A stretch of 64,000 nucleotides of DNA from Flavobacterium endoglycinae (GCF_017352115.1 NZ_CP071448.1:3694001-3758000); one strand, 5' to 3'. Counted from the stretch's first letter, positions 45,610-54,030 are shown. Made by a program: numbers and translations. The notes: generated by a model not told the origin, from the letters alone.

Positions 45610-45647
45610 AAGGCTTTGTCGAAGTTTAAACTTTGACAAAGCCTTTT
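45610..45647 (+). terminator. Terminator after the HD-PycTM gene
   Basis: AAGGCTTTGTC pairs with GACAAAGCCTT, with AAGTTT/AAACTT extending the stem, and TTT follows. Confidence 0.78.
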
Positions 45648-45690
45648 TAAATTTTAAAGAAATGACTATGTTTTTTGAAAGCTCAATTAT

Positions 45691-48060
45691 TTAGTTGAGC
45701 TCATCTAATAAATCCTGATAAGTTATTTTTTTTACTGCAGAACTTGTTGTGTTATTAATCACTTTTACACGAATTGCTCGTAAACCAGAAACTCCCTGAA
45801 GATCTTCAACTTCAAATTGTTCAATTGAAGGTTCAAGTATTTTCTTGTGTTGCAGGTATTTAATGTATTTTAAATATTCTGCTTCTTCGCTGTTTTGAGA
45901 ATATACAATAGTGATTTTCTCTTTTTCAGTAATTCTTTCGTTTGTCCCTTTAATATTCGATTTGTCAATTCGTTTTTTAACGACTTCATATCTAGCATTG
46001 TAAGTTCCGTCAACATCAAAACGTTTTTCATCCATTCTGAAACGGATAGAAAGCGGCTGGCTGAACACTAATATTAAAGAAGTCACATCCAATTCGTAAG
46101 GGAGCGATTCTTTAAGCTGATGATGTTCTAATTCCATTTCGCATAAAGTCTGTAACTGCCACAAACGAAGATTATGCAAATACATAATATCGAATGGTTT
46201 TGTTGGCGAAATCGAAGATCCAATGTACAAATTATGTTCTACACCATCGGTTTTAAAACGCTCATAATAATGCGGATAAATCTGTTGCGCTTCAACTTGT
46301 TTTTTATCTAAAACAGTAGCCAGTCTTTTATTGATAATAGACATGGCATTGTCAAATTTCTTTCTTTCCTGATAAAACATTCCCGTTTTTTCGTCCAGAC
46401 TTTCAAAATACAATTCTTCTAATTTTTCATTTTTAGCATTGCCTTTGGTGTTTTTCAGGATTGGGTGGATTTCTTCTTCAATATAACGCTGAATATGTTG
46501 CTCCGTATCAGCTTTTAAAGGGAAATCAAGTTCGCTTCGAAGTGATTCCAATTCGAATTTACGTTGTTCCAAAAGAACCAGATTTGAATTTGGTTTCTGA
46601 TTATCAAAAATTTCCAGAAGCGCTGTAAGCTGATTTTTTAAATCAATTTTAACCGTTTCATTTCGATGTTCAGACGAGCTTTTAATATCGATCTGTCCAT
46701 ATAATGGAAAAACATTTTTAAAGACAATTTCTTTGAAAATATAATCTTTCGTATGATTTATATTTTGGAAATAATTCTGAGATTCTTTTTTGAATTTCCA
46801 ATACACACTTGGGTGAATTGTAGTGTATTCACGCTGAATAATTGCTTCAATCTGATGCTGCATATCAGTATTATAACGATCAATAGTATCGGTTAAATAC
46901 GGCAGAACCAAATCTAGTTTTGTAGCGTTGACGCTGTTTAAATCTCTTGGGTTTTCTGAAACTAATTCAACGATTCCTAATAAATGATCGTCTTTGATGA
47001 CAGGTGCAAAAACACAGCTTTGAATACCTTGTTTCAGTAAATGTTCGCCAAGTCGTTTGTTGTTAGATTCTTCGATGAATTTTTTGACATTCGAAATCAC
47101 AAAAGGTTCTTTATTATCCAGTAGATTTTCAAATGAACATCCAAAAAATGCATTTTTACAATCCATTTCCTGATCTGATTTTAAAAGATAACTTTCCATG
47201 TGATTATCAAACTTCATAGGTCTGATAAACTTTTCTTCTTCAGGATTGTAGATTATAAAACCAACTTTTAAACTCGGAATCTTAAAGATAGATCTAAAGA
47301 TGTTTTCTACAATATCTGTAGAAGTTACTCTCGAATTATCTGGTTTTAATAAGTTACTTTTTAAAGTCGAAATAGCACTTTCTGTAGTTGCGTCAAACAA
47401 AGAAACAATTCCAAAACCTTTTAAAATCCAGCTCCCAGGAGGAAACTTTGATTTCCATAATTCTATGTTATTGTAATTGTCAATTAATTGATCAATATCA
47501 TTTTGAGAAAGTTCAACTGATTTTTCGGTTGGAATAATCTCCATAAAATCAGCATTGTACATAATTCGGTAATGTCGTTCTACGCCTTCTTCATCTGGAA
47601 TATCATAGAAAAAGGGTTTGTTAAAATCTATATTTTGATTGTAGTGATACGCTAATATCAAACAACAGTTATTAATATAGAATTGATGATCGTCGAAATC
47701 ACGAATTTCCATATAAAATTCATCTCCCGCATTACGCAGAATTTTTTTGAAACGCTCTGTATAATTGAAAGAAATATTCTGAAATGGAATTGTAATTGCT
47801 TTTATTTCGTTGTGAGTCAAAGCCGTCGGAAATAAATCGGCAGCGATATTTTTAATTAAAGCTTCATTTTTTCTGATCGTAGCAAGATCACGAATTCCAG
47901 TTCTAAATTCTGGAAAAGCTTCAACTTCTCTTAAAATGGCTTTGGCATAGTTAGATCGGTAATCTACATCAGATAAAGCAATTTCTTCAAAGGATTCAAT
48001 TAGTTTATGAAATGAGATTATCGTTTCGAAAGGACTTTCTTTGGGTACGTGTCGATCCAT
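45691..48060 (-). CDS. GAF-domain protein of unknown function
   Basis: The 789-residue soluble protein contains a GAF domain at ~235-400 (FRSIFKIPSLKVGFIIYNPEEEKFIRP; SCVFAPVIKDDHLLGIVELVSENP). Flanking regions are charged and helical, with a coiled-coil-like stretch at ~480-560 (LLEQRKFELESLRSELDFP). No kinase, cyclase or DNA-binding output domain is evident. It has its own promoter box (TAATTTTG, minus strand, 48080-48087) and converges on the HD-PycTM gene. A small-molecule or cyclic-nucleotide sensor role follows from the GAF fold but is unproven. Confidence 0.82.
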   Translation of the reverse strand: MDRHVPKESPFETIISFHKLIESFEEIALSDVDYRSNYAKAILREVEAFPEFRTGIRDLATIRKNEALIKNIAADLFPTALTHNEIKAITIPFQNISFNYTERFKKILRNAGDEFYMEIRDFDDHQFYINNCCLILAYHYNQNIDFNKPFFYDIPDEEGVERHYRIMYNADFMEIIPTEKSVELSQNDIDQLIDNYNNIELWKSKFPPGSWILKGFGIVSLFDATTESAISTLKSNLLKPDNSRVTSTDIVENIFRSIFKIPSLKVGFIIYNPEEEKFIRPMKFDNHMESYLLKSDQEMDCKNAFFGCSFENLLDNKEPFVISNVKKFIEESNNKRLGEHLLKQGIQSCVFAPVIKDDHLLGIVELVSENPRDLNSVNATKLDLVLPYLTDTIDRYNTDMQHQIEAIIQREYTTIHPSVYWKFKKESQNYFQNINHTKDYIFKEIVFKNVFPLYGQIDIKSSSEHRNETVKIDLKNQLTALLEIFDNQKPNSNLVLLEQRKFELESLRSELDFPLKADTEQHIQRYIEEEIHPILKNTKGNAKNEKLEELYFESLDEKTGMFYQERKKFDNAMSIINKRLATVLDKKQVEAQQIYPHYYERFKTDGVEHNLYIGSSISPTKPFDIMYLHNLRLWQLQTLCEMELEHHQLKESLPYELDVTSLILVFSQPLSIRFRMDEKRFDVDGTYNARYEVVKKRIDKSNIKGTNERITEKEKITIVYSQNSEEAEYLKYIKYLQHKKILEPSIEQFEVEDLQGVSGLRAIRVKVINNTTSSAVKKITYQDLLDELN

Positions 48061-48079
48061 CTGATAATTTTTTAGGTTA

Positions 48080-48087
48080 CAAAATTA
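48080..48087 (-). promoter_or_regulatory. TANNTTTG box for the GAF gene
   Basis: TAATTTTG on the minus strand lies 19 bases before the GAF start codon. Confidence 0.55.
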
Positions 48088-48210
48088 AGCATAAATTAAG
48101 AATGTGCGACATTTTATAATTTGTTTCATTTATAGTTCTATAATCAAAGTCCTTTGTTTGTAAGGCTTTGTAAAAGGCAATAATTATTTTAACTAAATAT
48201 TAACATCGTT

Positions 48211-48245
48211 AATAACGGAATGATCGTTCCGTTATTATATCTTTG
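48211..48245 (+). promoter_or_regulatory. TetR-type operator and promoter box of the SDR gene
   Basis: The palindrome AATAACGGAA-TGATCG-TTCCGTTATT (48211-48236) is perfect over 10-bp arms and touches the promoter box TATCTTTG (48238-48245). Its core GGAATGATCGTTCCGT matches the second site before the TetR gene. Confidence 0.75.
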
Positions 48246-48288
48246 TACCATAATAATTAAATAATCAATAACTTAATCTAAAATAAAA

Positions 48289-49041
48289 ATGAAAAATTTA
48301 GAAAACAAAGTTGCTATAGTAACAGGTGGAAACAGTGGAATAGGATACGCAGCAGCAGCTGATTTAGCAGCAAAAGGGGCAAAAGTAATTGTAACAGGCA
48401 GAAACAAAGAAGCTTTATCAAAAGCCGAAACTGAATTGAATGTTACTGGAATCGTAGCTGACCAATCTGATTTAAAATCGATTGATAATTTGGTTGAAGA
48501 AGTAAAAGCAAAATTCGGAAAAATTGATATTGTATTCCTAAATGCTGGTGTTGCTTCTTTTGCTCCAGTAGAACTTGCTCCAGAAGATCATTATGATACG
48601 ATTATGAATGTAAACACAAAAGGAGTGTATTTTACCGTTCAAAAACTATTGCCAATTTTAAATGATGGCGGTTCTATTATTTTTAATACTTCGGTAAATG
48701 CACATCTTGGAATGCCAAATTCAAGTGTGTATGCAGCAAGTAAAGCAGCGGTTTTATCTTTTAATAAAGTGCTTGCTGTAGAGTTAGCACCAAGAAAAAT
48801 CAGAGTAAATGCGGTTTCTCCTGGTCCAGTTGAAACTCCGCTGTATGGAAAGTTAGGTTTGCAAAAAGAAGAAGTAGAAGGGTTCGGAACTGTTTTGGGT
48901 GAGAAAATCTTGTTGAAACGTTTTGCTCAATCAGCTGAAATTGCCAAAACAGTTTCGTTTTTAGCATCAGATGATTCTTCTTTCATAACAGGAACTGAAA
49001 TTGTGATCGATGGTGGACTTACTGTAAATGCTGTTGTATAA
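48289..49041 (+). CDS. Short-chain dehydrogenase/reductase
   Basis: The 250-residue classical SDR has the cofactor motif TGGNSGIG, NAGVA, the active-site Ser (NTSVNAHLG) with Tyr-Lys in YAASK, and SPGPVETP after the catalytic region. TGRN after the second strand suggests NADP(H). It is a cytoplasmic oxidoreductase, substrate unknown. A palindromic operator overlaps its promoter, and the TetR gene 72 bases downstream carries a matching site, so it is probably induced by a compound sensed by that repressor. Confidence 0.92.
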   Translation: MKNLENKVAIVTGGNSGIGYAAAADLAAKGAKVIVTGRNKEALSKAETELNVTGIVADQSDLKSIDNLVEEVKAKFGKIDIVFLNAGVASFAPVELAPEDHYDTIMNVNTKGVYFTVQKLLPILNDGGSIIFNTSVNAHLGMPNSSVYAASKAAVLSFNKVLAVELAPRKIRVNAVSPGPVETPLYGKLGLQKEEVEGFGTVLGEKILLKRFAQSAEIAKTVSFLASDDSSFITGTEIVIDGGLTVNAVV

Positions 49042-49058
49042 TTTTTTTGACTAATTCA

Positions 49059-49089
49059 GGAACGATTGTTCCGTATTTTTGTATCTTTG
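49059..49089 (+). promoter_or_regulatory. Second TetR operator and promoter box
   Basis: GGAAC-GATT-GTTCC (49059-49072) precedes TATCTTTG (49082-49089), the likely promoter of the TetR gene. The core GGAAYGATYGTTCCGT is shared with the SDR operator. Confidence 0.72.
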
Positions 49090-49113
49090 TGAAAGTAATT
49101 TAATTTGAATATC

Positions 49114-49695
49114 ATGGCTAGAACGAAAGAATTTAATGAAGATCAGGCTTTAGATAAAGCAATTGAGATTTTTTGGCACAAAGGTTACAACGGAACTTCG
49201 GCTCAGGATTTAGTAAATCATTTAGGATTAAGCCGTTCTAGTTTGTATGATACTTTTGGAGACAAGCAAAAGCTTTTTGTAAAGTCATTGAAACGATATC
49301 AGCATCAAAACCATGAGATACTTAAAGAATTTTTGGGAAATGCTGAAAACATAAAAACGGCTTTTACCGAAATTTTCAAGCAAGCTGTTGTAGAAAGTCT
49401 TCAAGACCGAATTACAAAAGGTTGTTTTATGGTAAATTCTGCTGTTGAATTAGCGATGCACGATTCTGAAATTGGAAAGATTGTTCTTGACAATCAGAAA
49501 ACAGTTGAAGATATTTTTTATCAAGCCATAAAAAAAGGACAGGAGTCTGGACAAATTTCCAATAAAATGGAAGCTCGATCTTTAGCTCGTTTTATCTTTA
49601 ATAATTATTCGGGAATCCGCGTTTTGGCTAGATCAGGCGAGAGAGACAAACAAGTTTACGATGATATTTTAAAATCGATTTTCGCTTTGTTTTAG
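49114..49695 (+). CDS. TetR/AcrR-family repressor
   Basis: From ATG at 49114 the protein has 193 residues; the in-frame TTG at 49105 is rejected because the ATG is better placed after the promoter box. The N-terminal helix-turn-helix is ALDKAIEIFWHKGYNGTSAQDLVNHLGLSRSSLYDTFGDK. The C-terminal helical ligand domain contains TKGCFMVNSAVELA, common in the TetR subgroup that controls SDR or efflux genes. It likely represses itself and the SDR gene through the two GGAAYGATYGTTCC sites. Confidence 0.92.
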   Translation: MARTKEFNEDQALDKAIEIFWHKGYNGTSAQDLVNHLGLSRSSLYDTFGDKQKLFVKSLKRYQHQNHEILKEFLGNAENIKTAFTEIFKQAVVESLQDRITKGCFMVNSAVELAMHDSEIGKIVLDNQKTVEDIFYQAIKKGQESGQISNKMEARSLARFIFNNYSGIRVLARSGERDKQVYDDILKSIFALF

Positions 49696-49712
49696 AAAAT
49701 CAATTGTAATAA

Positions 49713-49744
49713 AAAACGGCAGTTACAGTTGTAACTGCCGTTTT
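49713..49744. terminator. Bidirectional terminator between tetR and the nucleoid-protein gene
   Basis: AAAACGGCAGTTAC pairs with GTAACTGCCGTTTT around AGTT. A-tract and T-tract ends serve both convergent genes. Confidence 0.87.
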
Positions 49745-49781
49745 CTGTTTTAGTAAGTAAGTAATAGAAAATGAAAACTTC

Positions 49782-50840
49782 TTAGCTTTTTTCTTCTTTA
49801 TTGAAATACACTAAGTAGTAATACATTTGTTTTTCTTCATCCCAGCCTTTTTCAACAAATTTTTCTGCACTTTCAGGATTGATGAAATCCATTTTAATCT
49901 GAATGTGAGTATCCAGATTAATTACGTTTTTAATCGATTTTCTAGCGTCGGAAACTGCTGCGTTGGCAATAGGGAATGAGGTAACATCTTCGATGCTGTA
50001 TTTTTCTCCTTTATCAACTTTATAGTTTTTAAATTCAGGGATCAAATCAGGATTGTCTAGTACTTCATTCAAGAAATTCTGCTCTTCAAACTGATCATTT
50101 TTAGCGAAATAATTCACAGATCGGTTCATAAACATTACTTCCTCTTTCTTGTCTTCAGCTGGCAAAACCACGTCTTTTGCGAAGTTTTGACAGAATTTTA
50201 AATATTTTTTAGTGATGAAATTTTCATCTTCAAAAGCATCAACAGATAAAAAGTGCTCTAACCAGTAACGCGCGTCGTAACGGTTGCTGTCTACAGTTAA
50301 GATTTTATATCCTTCTTCTTTTTTATAGTTGAAAATCAAACATCCTTTATCAAGTTTACTCAAGTTGATTCCTTGTTGTAAAATCATTTCAAGGTTGCTT
50401 CCGTTTTCTTCAAACTGTAAAAAGTCTGCTTGTAATTCGCTTTTAAAAATTCCAATTGCATCCACAACATTGTTATCAATACTAAGATTGGTCAAATAGG
50501 TTACATAAACCTCTCCGTTTTTAATGTGCGGGTGATTTGACTGCTCGTATAAATGCTTCGTAATTTGTTTAGAAACCTCATGAACATTAGTCGGATTCGT
50601 GAAAATCTCAGTTGCAAATTTAAACATGTCGTTGTAATCCAAGTCCACTTCGTGTGCAAACTGATAATAGTTTTCTTCTTTTTCTCTAAAAGGCTTAAAA
50701 AAGAATTCTTTTATCAAAGGAACAATCTCATCATTTAAGTTAAATGGCTGCTCTGATAAAAAAATAGCTTCATTACGGCTTTTGTTTCCTACGCGGTGTA
50801 TTGACAGCGTGTCGATGTGGGTGTTGAATAAATTTATCAT
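49782..50840 (-). CDS. Nucleoid-associated protein, NdpA/YejK family (37-kDa type)
   Basis: The 352-residue protein has the family N-terminus (NTHIDTLSIHRVGNKSRNE) and alternating helical and strand segments. GEVYVTYLTNLSIDNNVVDAIGIFK (~107-131) is a recognisable core, and the C-terminus DTHIQIKMDFINPESAEKFVEKG fits the family. Members bind DNA and localise to the nucleoid; the mechanism is poorly known. It lies 45 bases past the S23 gene, on the same strand, with a repeat arm between the two. Confidence 0.85.
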   Translation of the reverse strand: MINLFNTHIDTLSIHRVGNKSRNEAIFLSEQPFNLNDEIVPLIKEFFFKPFREKEENYYQFAHEVDLDYNDMFKFATEIFTNPTNVHEVSKQITKHLYEQSNHPHIKNGEVYVTYLTNLSIDNNVVDAIGIFKSELQADFLQFEENGSNLEMILQQGINLSKLDKGCLIFNYKKEEGYKILTVDSNRYDARYWLEHFLSVDAFEDENFITKKYLKFCQNFAKDVVLPAEDKKEEVMFMNRSVNYFAKNDQFEEQNFLNEVLDNPDLIPEFKNYKVDKGEKYSIEDVTSFPIANAAVSDARKSIKNVINLDTHIQIKMDFINPESAEKFVEKGWDEEKQMYYYLVYFNKEEKS

Positions 50841-50848
50841 TTATTTTA

Positions 50849-50887
50849 AGGTTTAGAGGTGCAGAGGTTCAAAGGAACAAAGGTTTT
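50849..50887. repeat. Left repeat arm flanking the S23 gene
   Basis: Contains GAGGTTCAAAGG and ACAAAGGTTT in direct orientation. It overlaps the S23 stop codon (50886-50888) and is complementary in part to the right arm at 51316-51355. Confidence 0.7.
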
Positions 50888-51245
50888 ATTTCCTGTCTTT
50901 TATTCTTCTAATAAAAGAACTTAACATTCGTTCTAATTCTCTACTTTCTCCATTTATTTTACTGAATTGGTACTCGGTTATATATTTTAGATTGAATGAA
51001 ATTTCAAGCTGAGTCTGCATTTCAAATAAGGATGAAATTGAAATATTTAAAAATCTCAAATAATCACTATTTCCATCTCTGCCATATCCTTCAGCAATAT
51101 TACTTGGTATTGATATAGAGCATCTTCGAATTTGTGAAGATAGTCCATAAATTTCTTCTTTTGGAAATGAATTTGTTAATTGATAAATTTCAGTTACCAG
51201 ATTCATAGATTTTTGCCAGATCAAAAGGTCGCGAAATGTTTTCAT
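50886..51245 (-). CDS. Four-helix-bundle protein (23S rRNA intervening-sequence / S23 family)
   Basis: The 119-residue protein matches the S23/four-helix-bundle family: FRDLLIWQKSMNLVTEIYQLT, FPKEEIYGLSSQIRRCSISIP and the hallmark SNIAEGYGR, then FLNISISSLFEMQTQLEI. Relatives are encoded inside 23S rRNA intervening sequences and, more distantly, as the Avd accessory protein of diversity-generating retroelements. The function here is unknown. The gene is bracketed by inverted CAAAG-family repeat arms (50849-50887 and 51316-51355), the second about 70 bases beyond its start. This module separates the NdpA gene from the pRiA4b-like gene. Confidence 0.9.
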   Translation of the reverse strand: MKTFRDLLIWQKSMNLVTEIYQLTNSFPKEEIYGLSSQIRRCSISIPSNIAEGYGRDGNSDYLRFLNISISSLFEMQTQLEISFNLKYITEYQFSKINGESRELERMLSSFIRRIKDRK

Positions 51246-51315
51246 TTTATATTTTAAGAATTAAAATATAAAAATAAAGAAAAATATTACATTTAAAATC
51301 GTCAGATTTTAAAGA

Positions 51316-51355
51316 AACCTCTGAACCTTTGTACCTATGCCTCTTTGAACCTCAA
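51316..51355. repeat. Right repeat arm flanking the S23 gene
   Basis: Carries AACCTCTGAACCTTTGTAC and CCTCTTTGAACCTC. Its reverse complement shares GAGGTTCAAAG and ACAAAGGTT with the left arm at 50849-50887, so the two arms are inverted around the gene. Confidence 0.7.
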
Positions 51356-51356
51356 G

Positions 51357-51899
51357 TTAATTCCAATTCTCCTCAAACCCATAATCTTCGAAGCTGTCGT
51401 CGCCTTCAAACATATCAAGATCGTCTTCGTCTAGGTCGTCTTCAAATTCTCCGTAGATATCGTTGTGCATATCATCTGCTTCGAAGTTTTTTTCTGTTGC
51501 TTCATCTGGCATTTCACCATGAGAAAATAAAGTTTCTGGATAAGTTGCTCCAACAGCTTCTTCTTCGATCGCGGCTAATTCAACCAAGAATGTCCACATG
51601 CTTATGAAATCGTAAACGTAGATAATTTTTGTATTTTCTTTATCTAAAATACTAGATAACGGATAATCGTTCATGGTTCTTATTTCGCCAGGAACATCTC
51701 CTGTATCAAAAAGAGGAATTTCATCTTCTTGATTCCAAGTTTCATCACAAGTATAAAATGAAGCCACTTCTGATCCGTCAAAACCAAAAGCATTGAAGAT
51801 TGCATTGTGTAAATCCTCAAGAGTATCGTCTTCAAGAATTGCAATGTCTCTGAAAATATCTTCTTCGGCGTCTAGAATTACTCTAAATTTATAAACCAT
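51357..51899 (-). CDS. pRiA4b ORF-3-like domain protein with acidic tail
   Basis: The 180-residue protein has a core of YKFRVILDAEEDIFRDIAILEDDTLEDLHNAIFNAFGFD and ASFYTCDETW, characteristic of the plasmid pRiA4b ORF-3 / IS1096 passenger-like family. The last ~50 residues are strongly acidic (EFEDDLDEDDLDMFEGDD). It is cytosolic; no enzymatic role is known. A promoter box TACCTTTG (minus strand, 51923-51930) precedes it. Despite the plasmid/IS name, homologues are ordinary chromosomal genes in Bacteroidota, so the name alone is not evidence of mobility. Confidence 0.82.
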   Translation of the reverse strand: MVYKFRVILDAEEDIFRDIAILEDDTLEDLHNAIFNAFGFDGSEVASFYTCDETWNQEDEIPLFDTGDVPGEIRTMNDYPLSSILDKENTKIIYVYDFISMWTFLVELAAIEEEAVGATYPETLFSHGEMPDEATEKNFEADDMHNDIYGEFEDDLDEDDLDMFEGDDSFEDYGFEENWN

Positions 51900-51922
51900 A
51901 ATCTTTGTTTTTATTGAGAGGT

Positions 51923-51930
51923 CAAAGGTA
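51923..51930 (-). promoter_or_regulatory. TANNTTTG box for the pRiA4b-like gene
   Basis: TACCTTTG on the minus strand lies 23 bases before the start codon. Confidence 0.55.
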
Positions 51931-52020
51931 AAATATAAAAAATGAAATACGAATTACGAATCGTGATTTGTTGAAAAGATTTTAATGTGTTGTTTTTCTG
52001 TGTTTTAATTTTATTATGAT

Positions 52021-52100
52021 CCTGCAAGGTTTTTTAAACCTTGTAGGTCTCTGGATAGTTCAATAAAGTAATACCTACGAGGTTTTGGAAACCTTGCAGG
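52021..52100. repeat. Nested palindrome pair (CCTGCAAGGTTT family)
   Basis: CCTGCAAGGT-TTTTTAA-ACCTTGTAGGT (52021-52048) and ACCTACGAGGT...ACCTTGCAGG (52073-52100) are each palindromic and are inverted copies of each other across a 24-base gap. The layout matches the 2645-2717 element although the sequence is unrelated. Confidence 0.85.
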
Positions 52101-52120
52101 AAAGAATTTGAAACTGAAAA

Positions 52121-52714
52121 TTATTTCCTAGCCAATCTTTTTCGAATTTTATGATAATGTTTGTGATAATTGCTTGGATAACTTCTGCTTGAAGTCATAT
52201 TATTAAAAATCAAAGCGGTTAAAAATAAGATTAAAACGCCAATAAGGACAGGCGAAATCACATACATATAACCTAACGCTTTTATTTGGGCAGAACCTGT
52301 AACTGCAATTAGAGCCGTGGCACCTCCGGGCGGATGCAATGTTTTAGTAATCTGCATGAATATAATGGAAAGAGAAACAGCAAGCGGAGCAGAAATATAC
52401 ACAATATCTGGCACTAGTTTGTTTACACTGACTCCTATAAAAGCTGAAATAAGATGACCGCCAATTAAATTTCTGGGTTGTGAAAATGGACTTTGTATAA
52501 TGCCATAAATCAAAACACTCGAAGCGCCAAAAGAGCCAATTAAATAAACGACATCACTACCTGTAAATTGTGAAGATTCGAGATAGGCTAATATCCCAAT
52601 TCCGACGAAAGAACCTAAAAACGACCAAAAGTGTTCTTTAGAATCAATTAAAGTTTCCTTGTAAAGGATATAACGTGTTTTGCGGTAGCTTCTTTTTATT
52701 TTTTCAGTTGGCAT
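52121..52714 (-). CDS. HPP-family integral membrane protein
   Basis: Starting at ATG 52714 (MPTEKIKRSYRKT) the protein has 197 residues; a longer upstream frame runs into the ClC gene and is rejected. It has four or five membrane segments and the HPP signature LHPPGGATALIAV. The HPP family includes nitrite transporters of plant chloroplasts, so an anion role is plausible. Its start lies 2 bases after the ClC stop, so the two are translated from one transcript and may act together in anion movement. Confidence 0.87.
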   Translation of the reverse strand: MPTEKIKRSYRKTRYILYKETLIDSKEHFWSFLGSFVGIGILAYLESSQFTGSDVVYLIGSFGASSVLIYGIIQSPFSQPRNLIGGHLISAFIGVSVNKLVPDIVYISAPLAVSLSIIFMQITKTLHPPGGATALIAVTGSAQIKALGYMYVISPVLIGVLILFLTALIFNNMTSSRSYPSNYHKHYHKIRKRLARK

Positions 52715-52716
52715 AA

Positions 52717-54009
52717 TTATTTGATTAGACTTGGCGAGTAACTGTATACAGTGTAAGGATAAATGGTTTTTGCGGTGTATTTTGAAATTAAACAAACGGC
52801 TAGAATTGGTACAAACAAAGTATAATCGTTTGTTAAGCCACATACTAAAAATATAGCAGTAAAAGGTGCATGAATACTGGCGCTTAATACGGCTGCCATT
52901 CCGAGAATCATAAAGTTAACGGGAATTACATTTACATAAAAAAAGCTGTTTAAAACCGAAGCCAGCAATAATCCTAAAAAAGCTCCAATAAATAGACTGG
53001 GCGCAAAAACACCCCCATCACCTCCAGAAGCTAATGTAACTGAGGTTACAATGGGTTTTAAAATTAAAATTGCAATAAATGTTAATGCTAAAGTTAGCGT
53101 TAATCGTATTTGAGAAGTTTCGAAGATTTCTTTAATCGCATGATATCCTTCGCCATATAACTGTGGGAAGAAGAATAATGAAATACTTAAAACGATAGAA
53201 CCAATTAGTATTTTATAATAATGTCTTTCAATTTTAGAAAACTGTGATTTGAAAAATAGCACACAACGGGTTAGGTAAACTGAGTTTATTCCAGCTAAAA
53301 TTCCCAAAAGAATGAAGTACGGAATTGCTTTCAAATGCCATGTTGTGATTGAAACGGCAAATAAAGGTTCTTCTTTTAAAATAGTCAGCAAGCCAAAAGC
53401 AATTGCAACTGCTATTACATTAGAAATCATAAAAGCTCGTGTTACTTTTCTTGAAATCACTTCAAAAGCAAACAAAATCCCGGCGATTGGACTGCTGAAA
53501 AGTGCGGTAACTCCCGCTGCAACTCCCGCACAAATCAATTCGGTTTTGTATTGGCGGAAAACATTTTCTTTTTCGTGAGCAACCGAACCAATTGTTGCCG
53601 TAGCGACAACTGTAGAAACCTCGATTCCTGTTGAACCTCCAAAAATTACGGTTAATAATCCGTTTATAAAGTGAGATGGAATTTTATAAGAAGGAAGATT
53701 TTTAGATTTTGATGCCGTACTTTCAAAAACTTCTTTGATGCCTTTGTTTTCTTTTTTCTTAAAAAGATATTGTCTTAAGAAATAAATTACGGATAATCCA
53801 AAAACAGGAAAAAGAATATAAAATAATGGATTTACCGATACTTCATGAAAGAAGATTTCTTCGTAATATTCAGTTATTTTTTTTAGTGAAATTCCGAGAA
53901 AGGCAGAAAGAAAGCCAATTAAGATAGAAACAATAACTAATTTTCGGAATTTGATTAATTGATGATTTTTTTTGATTTGCGCCGTTTTATTCATCACTAT
54001 GTATTTCAA
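52717..54009 (-). CDS. ClC-type chloride channel/transporter with divergent filter motifs
   Basis: The 430-residue protein has ten or more membrane segments and the ClC repeat architecture. The third motif is intact (GGDGGVFAPSLFIGAFLG), but the usual GSGIP appears as NKGIKEV (~89) and GREGP as GSTGIEVSTV (~125), keeping a Glu at position 130 but losing the following Gly-Pro. It should move chloride or another anion, as channel or H+ exchanger. A TAATTTTG box (minus, 54031-54038) lies upstream. The start may be the ATG at 54009 or 53994. Confidence 0.9.
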   Translation of the reverse strand: MKYIVMNKTAQIKKNHQLIKFRKLVIVSILIGFLSAFLGISLKKITEYYEEIFFHEVSVNPLFYILFPVFGLSVIYFLRQYLFKKKENKGIKEVFESTASKSKNLPSYKIPSHFINGLLTVIFGGSTGIEVSTVVATATIGSVAHEKENVFRQYKTELICAGVAAGVTALFSSPIAGILFAFEVISRKVTRAFMISNVIAVAIAFGLLTILKEEPLFAVSITTWHLKAIPYFILLGILAGINSVYLTRCVLFFKSQFSKIERHYYKILIGSIVLSISLFFFPQLYGEGYHAIKEIFETSQIRLTLTLALTFIAILILKPIVTSVTLASGGDGGVFAPSLFIGAFLGLLLASVLNSFFYVNVIPVNFMILGMAAVLSASIHAPFTAIFLVCGLTNDYTLFVPILAVCLISKYTAKTIYPYTVYSYSPSLIK

Positions 54010-54030
54010 AATCGCGTTTTTTGCGGATTA

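Noticed and set aside
44343..48060. A complete Pycsar or CBASS defence operon formed by the HD-PycTM and GAF genes
   Set aside because: No nucleotide cyclase is encoded nearby, the two genes are convergent with a terminator between them, and the GAF gene has no effector domain.
51357..51899. Insertion-sequence remnant, because the pRiA4b/IS1096 name suggests mobility
   Set aside because: No transposase or terminal repeats flank this gene itself; such proteins are common stable chromosomal genes in Bacteroidota.
52715..52843. Upstream extension of the HPP gene into the ClC gene
   Set aside because: The 43 extra residues are encoded by the end of the ClC gene in another frame; the ATG at 52714 fits directly after the ClC stop.
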